DNA of 5,047 nucleotides, taken from contig JAGOUF010000221.1 in assembly GCA_018061385.1 (NCBI GenBank), positions 1-5,047 of the forward strand, given 5' to 3'. The translations under genes were made by a program, and so were the position numbers. This DNA comes from Chitinophagaceae bacterium. Its GTDB lineage: Bacteria; Bacteroidota; Bacteroidia; Chitinophagales; Chitinophagaceae. This document shows positions 1-5,047 of this stretch, piece by piece (positions within the stretch are counted from its first letter, which is position 1; each line of letters starts with the position of its first letter). The notes beneath the pieces are model-generated. The model was not told the origin of the DNA. It ran no database searches and worked only from the letters and a program-made list of their open reading frames with translations.

Positions 1-1193
1 GTAGAACAATTGTTCCTGACGCAAGTGATACTACATCAAAAAAAATACAAAATGTTGTATTGGTAATTTGCGAATCTTTTTCGGCTTACAAAAGTTCTAT
101 GTATGGCAATCCATTAAATACCACACCATTTTTTGCAGATATGTGCAAGGAAGGTATATTTTTTAATAGGGCATTTTCACCTGCTTATGGCACTGCAAGA
201 GGCGTTTGGGCAACCATTACAGGTGTGCCAGATGTACAGCAAGGCAAAACTTCTAGTCGAAATCCTGCTGCTGTAAACCAACATACAATCATCAATGATT
301 TTAAAGGGAAAGAAAAGTTGTATTTTTTAGGTGGAAGCAGTAGTTGGGCAAATATTAGAGGCTTGTTAACCAACAATATTGAAGGATTAAGATTGTATGA
401 ACAAGGGAGTTATAAAGCTAAAGAAATTGATGTTTGGGGAATTAGTGATAAAAATTTATTTCTTGAAGCCAACGATGCAATGGCAAAAGAAACAAAACCA
501 TTTTTTGCTGTAATTCAAACTGCAGATAACCATCGGCCATACACAATTCCTAAAGAAGATGAAGGAGCCTTTGTAAAGAAAAAAATACCAAAAGATAGTT
601 TAAAGAAATATGGCTTTGAAAGCGAAGATGAATACAATGCTTTTAGGTACACCGATTTTTGTTTTCAACAATTTATGGAAGCTGCCAAAAAAGAAAAATA
701 TTTTGACAATACGTTGTTTGTTTTTATTGGCGATCATGGTATAAGAGGCGATGCAGGTACAATGCTGCCCAATGTATTTACAAGCCAAGGATTAACCAAT
801 ATGCATGTACCATTGTTGTTTTATGCACCCAAAATATTGGCTCCAAAAACGTATAGTATTCCTGCTTCTCAGGTAGATGTTTTGCCAAGTATTGCACACC
901 TTACCAATATTGGTTATACAAATACAACTTTAGGTAGAAATCTCTTTTCGTCAACAGCCATCAACAATAGCCATACATTTATTTTTGATGAAATGGCCAA
1001 ACTTGTGGGTGTTTTAAATGAGGATTATTTTTATAATTATCAATTAAAAAATACAAAAGTTGAAAACTTTTTAAGCACTAAAAATAATAAGGTTATACAA
1101 AATGATAGTGCTAAAAAAGCCATGCGATTTATAACCGATGCTTTTTACGAAACTTCAAAATATTTATTGTTAACCAACAAAAAGAAACAATAA
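1..1193 (+). CDS. LTA synthase family (sulfatase-fold) phosphotransferase, 5'-truncated by window edge
   Basis: The reading frame is open from the left edge (first whole codon AGA at 3-5) to a TAA at 1191-1193, giving 396 visible residues. The first codon aligns with Arg268 of the downstream paralogue, so about 270 N-terminal residues, presumably the membrane helices, lie outside. A TTG at 60-62 is an internal Leu of the conserved NVVLVICESF strand, not a start. The catalytic domain looks intact. The metal-binding Glu is in VICESF (72-74), the probable Thr nucleophile in YGTARG (192-194), the His in TADNHRPY (531-533), and the metal-binding Asp-His in FIGDHG (732-737). From family knowledge, such enzymes move a phosphoglycerol or phosphoethanolamine group from a phospholipid to an acceptor outside the inner membrane; acceptor and donor here are unknown. 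It lies 6 bases before its paralogue and is probably co-transcribed with it. The family is clear, the substrate is not. Confidence 0.9.
   Translation, partial: RTIVPDASDTTSKKIQNVVLVICESFSAYKSSMYGNPLNTTPFFADMCKEGIFFNRAFSPAYGTARGVWATITGVPDVQQGKTSSRNPAAVNQHTIINDFKGKEKLYFLGGSSSWANIRGLLTNNIEGLRLYEQGSYKAKEIDVWGISDKNLFLEANDAMAKETKPFFAVIQTADNHRPYTIPKEDEGAFVKKKIPKDSLKKYGFESEDEYNAFRYTDFCFQQFMEAAKKEKYFDNTLFVFIGDHGIRGDAGTMLPNVFTSQGLTNMHVPLLFYAPKILAPKTYSIPASQVDVLPSIAHLTNIGYTNTTLGRNLFSSTAINNSHTFIFDEMAKLVGVLNEDYFYNYQLKNTKVENFLSTKNNKVIQNDSAKKAMRFITDAFYETSKYLLLTNKKKQ
1164..1193 (+). repeat. Inverted repeat across the stop codon of the first phosphotransferase gene
   Basis: TTATTGTT at 1164-1171 is the exact reverse complement of AACAATAA at 1186-1193, and the right arm includes the TAA stop. 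A competing smaller hairpin, TTGTT-AACC-AACAA, sits at 1167-1180. No T-rich tract follows and the next gene starts at 1200, so this does not look like a terminator. AT-rich sequence makes such matches more likely by chance. Confidence 0.4.
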
Positions 1194-1199
1194 CAGCGT

Positions 1200-3182
1200 A
1201 TGTTAATGAAATGGCAAATGCCAAAAACCTTGCAATGGGTAATTAAATTATTTTTAATTTTTTTGTTGGTATTTACTTTGTTTAGAATTTCTACTTACAT
1301 TGCTTTTAAACCTGCAGATGTTGAGTTGCGTCAGGTACTTAGTTCATTTTTATTGGGCATTCGATTCGATATTCGTTGGATTAGTATTTTGTTAATGCCA
1401 ATTGTACTGCTAAGTTTTATACCTAAATTTTCTCCATACAGTTCAATCATTGCAAGAAGAGTTTGGGTGGTATATTTAGCAACTGCTACATTTTTATTGA
1501 TGTTCTTTTTTGGTGCCGATTATGGTCACTTTGCTTATGTAAGCACAAGATTAAACGCAAGTGCATTGAACTTTGCAGAAGATGCAAAAATTTCGTTTGA
1601 AATGTTGTGGCAATCTTATCCATTGTTTTGGATGATATTGGCATTGTTGGTATTGGCTTACTTCTTCTATCAATTGTACAAAAAAACGCATCAACATGTT
1701 GAGTTTAAAAATAGCCAAAGCGATATAATTTATAAAAGACGATGGTATTTTTTTGTATTGCTTTCAATGGTTTTGGGTATTTATGGTAGCTTTTCATTTA
1801 AGCCGTTAAAATGGAAAGATGCGTTTGTGTTTAAAGACAATTTTAAAAGTTATTTAGCATTAAATCCACTTCAAAATTTCTTTACTACATTAAGATTTCG
1901 TACGCCAGATGTAGATAATCAATCAATAAAAACAGCCTATAAAGAGGTAGCTAATTTTTTGCAATTAGAACCTCAAGTACAAGCCAATCATTCGTTTGAA
2001 AGAACATTGTATCCAAGTAGTAGAGCATTGGAAAGTAAGCCCAATATTGTATTGGTTATTTGCGAAAGCTTTAGCATGTACAAAAGTAGTATGAGTGGCA
2101 ATGTGTTAAATTCAACACCTTATTTCAATCAACTTACTAAAGAAGGTATTTTTTTTGATCGATGTTTTACACCACATTTTGCTACAGCTCGTGGTGTGTT
2201 TGCTACACTTACTGGCATTCCAGATGTGCAATTGTCGAAGTTTAGTAGTAGAAACGAAGAGAGCATTAATCAGCATACAATTATCAATAGTTTTGATGAA
2301 TACAATAAATTTTATTTTATTGGCGGTAGTAGCGAATTTAACAATTACAGAGGTTTGTTGAACAATATAAAAGGTGTGAAGCTATATGAAGAAGGTAGTT
2401 ATACATCACCCAAAGTAAATGTTTGGGGCATTAGCGATAAAGATTTATTTAAAGAAAGCAATACCATTCTAAAGCAGCAACAAAAGCCATTTTTTGCTAT
2501 CATTCAAACCGCCGATAATCATCGTCCTTATACAATTCCAGAAAGCGATAAAGATTTTATAAAAAAAGATATTCCAAAAGATACGTTAGAAAAATATGGA
2601 TTTTTATCAGTTGCCGAATACAATGCTTTTGCCTACATGGATTATTGTATACAACATTTCATAGAAGCTGCTAAAAAAGAAAAATATTTTGAAAATACCA
2701 TATTTGTTTTTGTTGGCGATCATGGCGTTGAAGGCAATGCTTCTGCAATGTATCCAGATGTTTGGACCAAAAATCGTTTAAGTGATGAGCATGTGCCTTT
2801 GTTGTTGTATGCACCATCTTTATTGCAACCTAAGTTGCACAATGAAGTAGTTTCTCAAATAGATGTTTTGCCCACTATTGCAGGCTTGGTGCATTTGCCT
2901 TATTTAAATACAACATTAGGTAGAGATGTGTTAAACCCTAAGAAAAAAGGAAATGGTGCATTTGTAATTCATCATGATGAAGGAAAAATTGGTTGGGTTA
3001 GCGATTCGTTTTACTTTATTAAAAACATTCGTTTTGAACAAGAACAATTGTTGCCATTAACTGGAAATAAAATTACCTGGAATGCAAACGAAGAAGCAGC
3101 ATTGAAGAAAAAATATTCTGCTTTTACAACTTCATTTTACGAAGCTGCAAAATGGATGTTGTTGAACAACAAACCCAAATAA
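1200..3182 (+). CDS. LTA synthase family membrane phosphotransferase, full length (second tandem copy)
   Basis: This is a complete 660-residue protein, a normal length for the LtaS/OpgB-like family. The first ~200 residues hold about five hydrophobic helices (roughly 14-34, 60-75, 88-105, 140-158, 182-199), with the loop motif YGHFAYVSTRLNASAL at 108-123. A linker leads to a periplasmic sulfatase-fold domain from about residue 285. Catalytic candidates are Glu289 (VICESF), Thr329 (FATARG, probable nucleophile), His441 (TADNHRPY) and Asp507-His508 (FVGDHG). By analogy with LtaS, the Glu, Thr, Asp and His bind one divalent metal and the Thr carries the phospho-intermediate. The ATG at 1200 is preferred because it is the first in frame after the upstream stop; ATG at 1206 is possible. 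No Shine-Dalgarno sequence is visible. Expression is probably from the upstream promoter outside the window. Bacteroidota lack known lipoteichoic acid, so a role in decorating an envelope glycan or lipid is inference. Confidence 0.93.
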   Translation: MLMKWQMPKTLQWVIKLFLIFLLVFTLFRISTYIAFKPADVELRQVLSSFLLGIRFDIRWISILLMPIVLLSFIPKFSPYSSIIARRVWVVYLATATFLLMFFFGADYGHFAYVSTRLNASALNFAEDAKISFEMLWQSYPLFWMILALLVLAYFFYQLYKKTHQHVEFKNSQSDIIYKRRWYFFVLLSMVLGIYGSFSFKPLKWKDAFVFKDNFKSYLALNPLQNFFTTLRFRTPDVDNQSIKTAYKEVANFLQLEPQVQANHSFERTLYPSSRALESKPNIVLVICESFSMYKSSMSGNVLNSTPYFNQLTKEGIFFDRCFTPHFATARGVFATLTGIPDVQLSKFSSRNEESINQHTIINSFDEYNKFYFIGGSSEFNNYRGLLNNIKGVKLYEEGSYTSPKVNVWGISDKDLFKESNTILKQQQKPFFAIIQTADNHRPYTIPESDKDFIKKDIPKDTLEKYGFLSVAEYNAFAYMDYCIQHFIEAAKKEKYFENTIFVFVGDHGVEGNASAMYPDVWTKNRLSDEHVPLLLYAPSLLQPKLHNEVVSQIDVLPTIAGLVHLPYLNTTLGRDVLNPKKKGNGAFVIHHDEGKIGWVSDSFYFIKNIRFEQEQLLPLTGNKITWNANEEAALKKKYSAFTTSFYEAAKWMLLNNKPK

Positions 3183-3200
3183 TTTGCTTTCAATTATTTT
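3147..3200 (+). terminator. Possible weak intrinsic terminator of the tandem phosphotransferase pair
   Basis: A composite stem spans the stop codon at 3180-3182. GCAAA (3147-3151) pairs with TTTGC (3183-3187), TGG (3153-3155) with CCA (3175-3177), and TTGTT (3159-3163) with AACAA (3168-3172) around a GAAC loop. It is followed by the T-rich stretch TTTCAATTATTTT (3188-3200). The interior loops and mostly A-T pairs make it weak, so termination is an inference from layout. Confidence 0.3.
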
Positions 3201-3235
3201 AACAGTTTTAATTTTCATCAAAAAAATCAATTCTT

Positions 3236-3243
3236 TATATTAG
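3236..3243 (+). promoter_or_regulatory. Candidate Bacteroidota -7 promoter element for the small secreted protein gene
   Basis: TATATTAG matches the TAnnTTTG -7 consensus of the Bacteroidota primary sigma factor at five of six fixed bases, 18 bases before the ATG at 3262. A poor -33 candidate, TTTC at 3213-3216, lies 19 bases upstream. An alternative pair is TTTG (3183-3186) with TAATTTTC (3209-3216), 22 bases apart. Either would start a transcript separate from the upstream pair. Confidence 0.35.
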
Positions 3244-3261
3244 CATAATAAACCAACTGTT

Positions 3262-3717
3262 ATGCGATATTTATTTCTATTGTTTATTTGTACAAACTTG
3301 CATGCACAAAACAACAACAATGATGTTGAATTAAGCAAAAAATTAATTGATACTACAATTGTAACAAGTACTGGAGAGCAAATGAGAATAACTCAAAAAA
3401 GCAATCAATTGCCCGAAGTGAGTATTTCTAAAAAAAACAATATGCCCAATGCTTTGAGTGGAAAAATTTACACTCAAACATATAGTATAAGTAATCAGAG
3501 TGGCTTTGATTTATACAACGCACAACTAGACAATATGTGTGTATTAAAACCAGATAGCAGCAATCTTGCTAGCTTAAAAGCAAATACTATAACTACGCAA
3601 CCAGCAAAAGCTGGTACAGGGTTTATCATTGAATATCCAAAATCGCAGTTTAAATTAATTCCCAAGTTGAATAAATCTGAAGAAAAATTATTAAAATTGT
3701 TGAACAACAAGCAATAA
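3262..3717 (+). CDS. Small secreted protein of unknown function
   Basis: A 151-residue protein that I do not recognise as a named family. Residues 1-15 look like a classical signal peptide: MRY, then a hydrophobic core LFLLFICTNL, ending LHA before Gln16. The mature part would be about 136 residues in the periplasm or outside the cell. Cys10 is not in a proper lipobox (LFIC), so a lipoprotein is unlikely. The mature protein begins with an Asn run, has MPNAL at 61-65 and a single Cys93 within NMCVLKPDSS (91-100), and ends in a Lys/Leu-rich tail (KLNKSEEKLLKLLNNK). Short secreted Bacteroidota proteins with similar MP...KPDSS stretches seem familiar, but I cannot name a domain. The ATG at 3262 is chosen because it places the signal peptide correctly. 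A candidate promoter precedes it. Its TAA (3715-3717) touches the stop codon of the opposing methyltransferase. Confidence 0.8.
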   Translation: MRYLFLLFICTNLHAQNNNNDVELSKKLIDTTIVTSTGEQMRITQKSNQLPEVSISKKNNMPNALSGKIYTQTYSISNQSGFDLYNAQLDNMCVLKPDSSNLASLKANTITTQPAKAGTGFIIEYPKSQFKLIPKLNKSEEKLLKLLNNKQ

Positions 3718-3732
3718 TTATTTCATTTTTTT
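3686..3732. terminator. Possible bidirectional terminator at the convergent gene junction
   Basis: The outer stem AATTATT (3686-3692) pairs with AATAATT (3713-3719). The inner stem TTGTT (3697-3701) pairs with AACAA (3706-3710) around GAAC; AAAA and GC form an interior loop. The structure covers both abutting stop codons (3715-3717 on +, 3718-3720 on -). On the + strand it is followed by TTTCATTTTTTT (3721-3732). On the - strand the stem is followed by TTTTCTTC (complement of 3678-3685). The fold is symmetric enough to serve both directions, but only one or two G-C pairs makes it weak. Confidence 0.4.
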
Positions 3733-4464
3733 GGCTACAATAATCATTCTAGGCGATTGTTTGATATCGTATTTATTTAACTGATAATCGCCAAATACTT
3801 GTTGAATTTGCATGTGTTGATACGATAACATTTCTGTAAAATCGCCTAAGCTAAATTTGGCAACTTTCTCAGTATATAAATGTTTCAGGGTTTTATTGTT
3901 GGTGTCAATTACTTGAATTTGTTTAAAAAAATGATCTTCATTGTGCCATTTGGTAATGTGAAATTCTGCATCACCAATTGTTTTAATCTGGCTTTTTACT
4001 GTATGTGCTTCAGCATATCTTACATTCAAATAATCAATTACAAAAATACCATTGGGCTTTAAACTTTGTGTAATTGTTCTAATGGCATTGTCATGCTCAC
4101 GTTTGGTTTTAAAATAACCAAAACTGGTAAAAAAGTTAAAAGCATATTCAAAATAATTGATCCAAAATGGCAAACGCATATCGTGTTGATAGAAATGCAA
4201 CAGTTCGTGTTCACTAGTTTTAGCTTCATCAATAGATGGAAACGATAAATCAATTCCTGTAACATCAAATCCCATTTCTGCCAAAGCAATACTATGTCTT
4301 CCTTTACCACAAGCAACATCCAACATTTTTGCAGCAGCAGTTGGTTGCAAATAATGTATCAATCTTTTTATAAACTCAACTGCCTCAGTATCATCTCTAT
4401 GTTGATAGAGTTTATGATAATAAGGCGATGAAAACCAATCTTTATACCAAGAATTTGAAGCCAT
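3718..4464 (-). CDS. Class I SAM-dependent methyltransferase
   Basis: A complete 248-residue protein read from ATG at 4464-4462 to TAA at 3720-3718. The Rossmann methyltransferase core is plain. Motif I is MLDVACGKGRHS at residues 47-58, the SAM-ribose acidic residue is probably Asp72 in VTGIDLS, and the adenine-contact region is around Asp95 (QHDMRLPF). Motif IV-like FNFFTSFGYF is at 109-118, followed by the helix-strand LKPNGIFVIDYLN. The N-terminus (WYKDWFSSPYYHKLYQHRDD) and C-terminal SPRMIIVAKK are those of a cytosolic Bacteroidota methyltransferase group annotated only by fold. The acceptor, small molecule or other, cannot be read from the sequence. The start is preferred because the next Met is residue 47, inside motif I. 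It runs opposite to its neighbours, so it has its own promoter and shares only a 3' boundary with the secreted protein gene. Confidence 0.9.
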   Translation of the reverse strand: MASNSWYKDWFSSPYYHKLYQHRDDTEAVEFIKRLIHYLQPTAAAKMLDVACGKGRHSIALAEMGFDVTGIDLSFPSIDEAKTSEHELLHFYQHDMRLPFWINYFEYAFNFFTSFGYFKTKREHDNAIRTITQSLKPNGIFVIDYLNVRYAEAHTVKSQIKTIGDAEFHITKWHNEDHFFKQIQVIDTNNKTLKHLYTEKVAKFSLGDFTEMLSYQHMQIQQVFGDYQLNKYDIKQSPRMIIVAKKMK

Positions 4465-4480
4465 AATCTAAATATTAAAA

Positions 4481-4488
4481 CGAAGATA
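4481..4488 (-). promoter_or_regulatory. Candidate -7 element for the methyltransferase gene
   Basis: Read on the - strand, TATCTTCG fits TAnnTTTG at five of six fixed bases and lies 16 bases before the ATG. The nearest TTTG-like -33 candidate (complement of 4514-4517) is 25 bases upstream, longer than usual. This is a weak call. Confidence 0.25.
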
Positions 4489-4561
4489 GGCTGCAAATCA
4501 AGTGAAAAATAGCCAAATGCTTTAAACTTGTAAACATCTATAATTGTATGGTTGTTTTTGG

Positions 4562-4569
4562 TATGTTTG
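4562..4569 (+). promoter_or_regulatory. Candidate -7 promoter element for glmM
   Basis: TATGTTTG is a perfect match to the Bacteroidota TAnnTTTG -7 consensus, 22 bases before the glmM ATG. The best -33 candidate, ATTG at 4543-4546, is only 15 bases upstream, so the -33 half is poor. A second partial -7 match, TATAATTG, is at 4539-4546. Transcription from here would give a very short leader, and I see no riboswitch or glmS-type ribozyme in the region. Confidence 0.4.
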
Positions 4570-4591
4570 TCATCCGAAAAAACTGTTTTCT

Positions 4592-5047
4592 ATGGCATTA
4601 ATTAAAAGCATTTCTGGAATAAGAGGCACTATTGGTGGTAAACCTAGTGAAACGCTTAGCCCTTTAGACATTGTTCGTTTTACCGCTGCTTATGGCACTT
4701 GGTTGCTAAATCAGTCTAATGGAAATAAAAAAGTTGTAATTGGACGAGATGGAAGAATTAGTGGTGCAATGGTACAAGGTATTGTAGTAAATACCTTAAT
4801 TGCATTGGGTATAGATGTTATTGACGTAGGCTTAAGTACAACGCCAACAGTAGAAATGGCAGTTGTTTTTCATGAAGCTGCAGGTGGTATTATTTTAACT
4901 GCAAGCCACAATCCCAAAGAATGGAATGCGATGAAATTGCTAAATGAAAAAGGTGAATTTATTAGCGGCAACGACGGAGCTGCATTGTTAGAAATTGCAG
5001 CAAAAGACGACTACTCATTTGCGTCAGTATATAAATTGGGTACTTGG
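4592..5047 (+). CDS. glmM: Phosphoglucosamine mutase, 3'-truncated by window edge
   Basis: The first 152 codons of an alpha-D-phosphohexomutase, open to the right edge; relatives run about 445-465 residues, so roughly one third is present. GlmM converts glucosamine-6-phosphate to glucosamine-1-phosphate in the cytosol, the step before UDP-GlcNAc for peptidoglycan and LPS. Visible landmarks are the N-terminal SISGIRGTIGG (6-16), VVIGRDGRISG (48-58) and the active-site loop TASHNP (103-108), with the phosphoserine at Ser105. The flanking KEWNAMKLLNEKGEFIS stretch is characteristic of Bacteroidota GlmM. The ATG at 4592 gives the expected N-terminus just before the conserved GIRG. It is divergent from the methyltransferase with 127 bases between. 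A phosphomannomutase or phosphoglucomutase cannot be fully excluded without the sugar-binding domain, which lies outside the window. Confidence 0.88.
   Translation, partial: MALIKSISGIRGTIGGKPSETLSPLDIVRFTAAYGTWLLNQSNGNKKVVIGRDGRISGAMVQGIVVNTLIALGIDVIDVGLSTTPTVEMAVVFHEAAGGIILTASHNPKEWNAMKLLNEKGEFISGNDGAALLEIAAKDDYSFASVYKLGTW

Noticed and set aside
60..62. TTG as the start of the first phosphotransferase
   Set aside because: The frame is open upstream to the window edge, and the upstream residues align with the paralogue (IQNVV-LVICESF against PNIV-LVICESF); this TTG is an internal Leu in the first strand of the catalytic domain.
681..710. Recent gene conversion between the paralogues at the AAKKEKYF segment
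   Set aside because: The near-identical DNA (681-710 versus 2668-2697) is short, encodes a conserved peptide from A-rich codons and still has synonymous differences, so protein constraint explains it.
2155..2361. Short open frame overlapping the second phosphotransferase in another frame
   Set aside because: It lies wholly inside a strongly conserved catalytic region and has no start signal or recognisable features of its own. Similar antisense frames at 185-376, 600-788 and 3495-3710 were dismissed for the same reason.
1..3182. One gene split by a frameshift or premature stop
   Set aside because: The second frame contains its own complete membrane and catalytic domains, and the first ends with the same C-terminal motif, so this is a tandem duplication and not a broken gene.
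3262..3310. Lipoprotein signal peptide in the secreted protein
   Set aside because: Cys10 is preceded by LFI, which does not fit the lipobox, and a good signal peptidase I site (LHA before Gln16) follows.
4465..4591. Riboswitch, ribozyme or small RNA upstream of glmM
   Set aside because: The region is AT-rich with no conserved core or strong stem, and the likely promoter leaves only a very short leader.

Overview
The window looks like a chromosomal segment from a low-GC member of the Bacteroidota. Three things point there: AT-rich coding sequence, starts without clear Shine-Dalgarno sequences, and a phosphohexomutase whose active-site stretch (TASHNPKEWN followed by KLLNEKGEF) is typical of Bacteroidota GlmM. 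Two promoter candidates also resemble the Bacteroidota -7 element TAnnTTTG. A family within the phylum cannot be fixed from the sequence alone.

Layout. Positions 1-1193 (+) hold the 3' part of an LTA-synthase-like membrane phosphotransferase whose start lies outside the window. Six bases after its stop, a complete 660-residue paralogue runs 1200-3182 (+). After a 79-base gap with a candidate promoter comes a small secreted protein of unknown function (3262-3717, +). Its stop codon directly abuts the stop codon of a convergent class I SAM methyltransferase (3718-4464, -). A 127-base divergent intergenic region (4465-4591) separates the methyltransferase from the 5' third of glmM (4592 to the right edge, +).

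How the genes may work together. The two LtaS/OpgB-type enzymes are adjacent, similar and both keep their catalytic residues, so they are probably co-transcribed. They likely transfer a phospho-alcohol group (phosphoglycerol or phosphoethanolamine) from a phospholipid to a glycan or lipid on the periplasmic side of the inner membrane. Gram-negative Bacteroidota are not known to make lipoteichoic acid, so the acceptor is unknown. GlmM supplies glucosamine-1-phosphate for peptidoglycan and LPS. The neighbourhood therefore has an envelope flavour, but the opposing methyltransferase argues against one operon.

The least expected pattern is at the 3' ends of the three left-hand genes. Each has an inverted repeat built on TTGTT-N4-AACAA in its last codons, and in each a longer pairing spans the stop codon. 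The two followed by apparent transcript ends also have a T-rich tract starting TTTCA; the one inside the tandem pair does not. No tRNA, rRNA, mobile element or CRISPR array was seen, and no obviously new multi-gene system.
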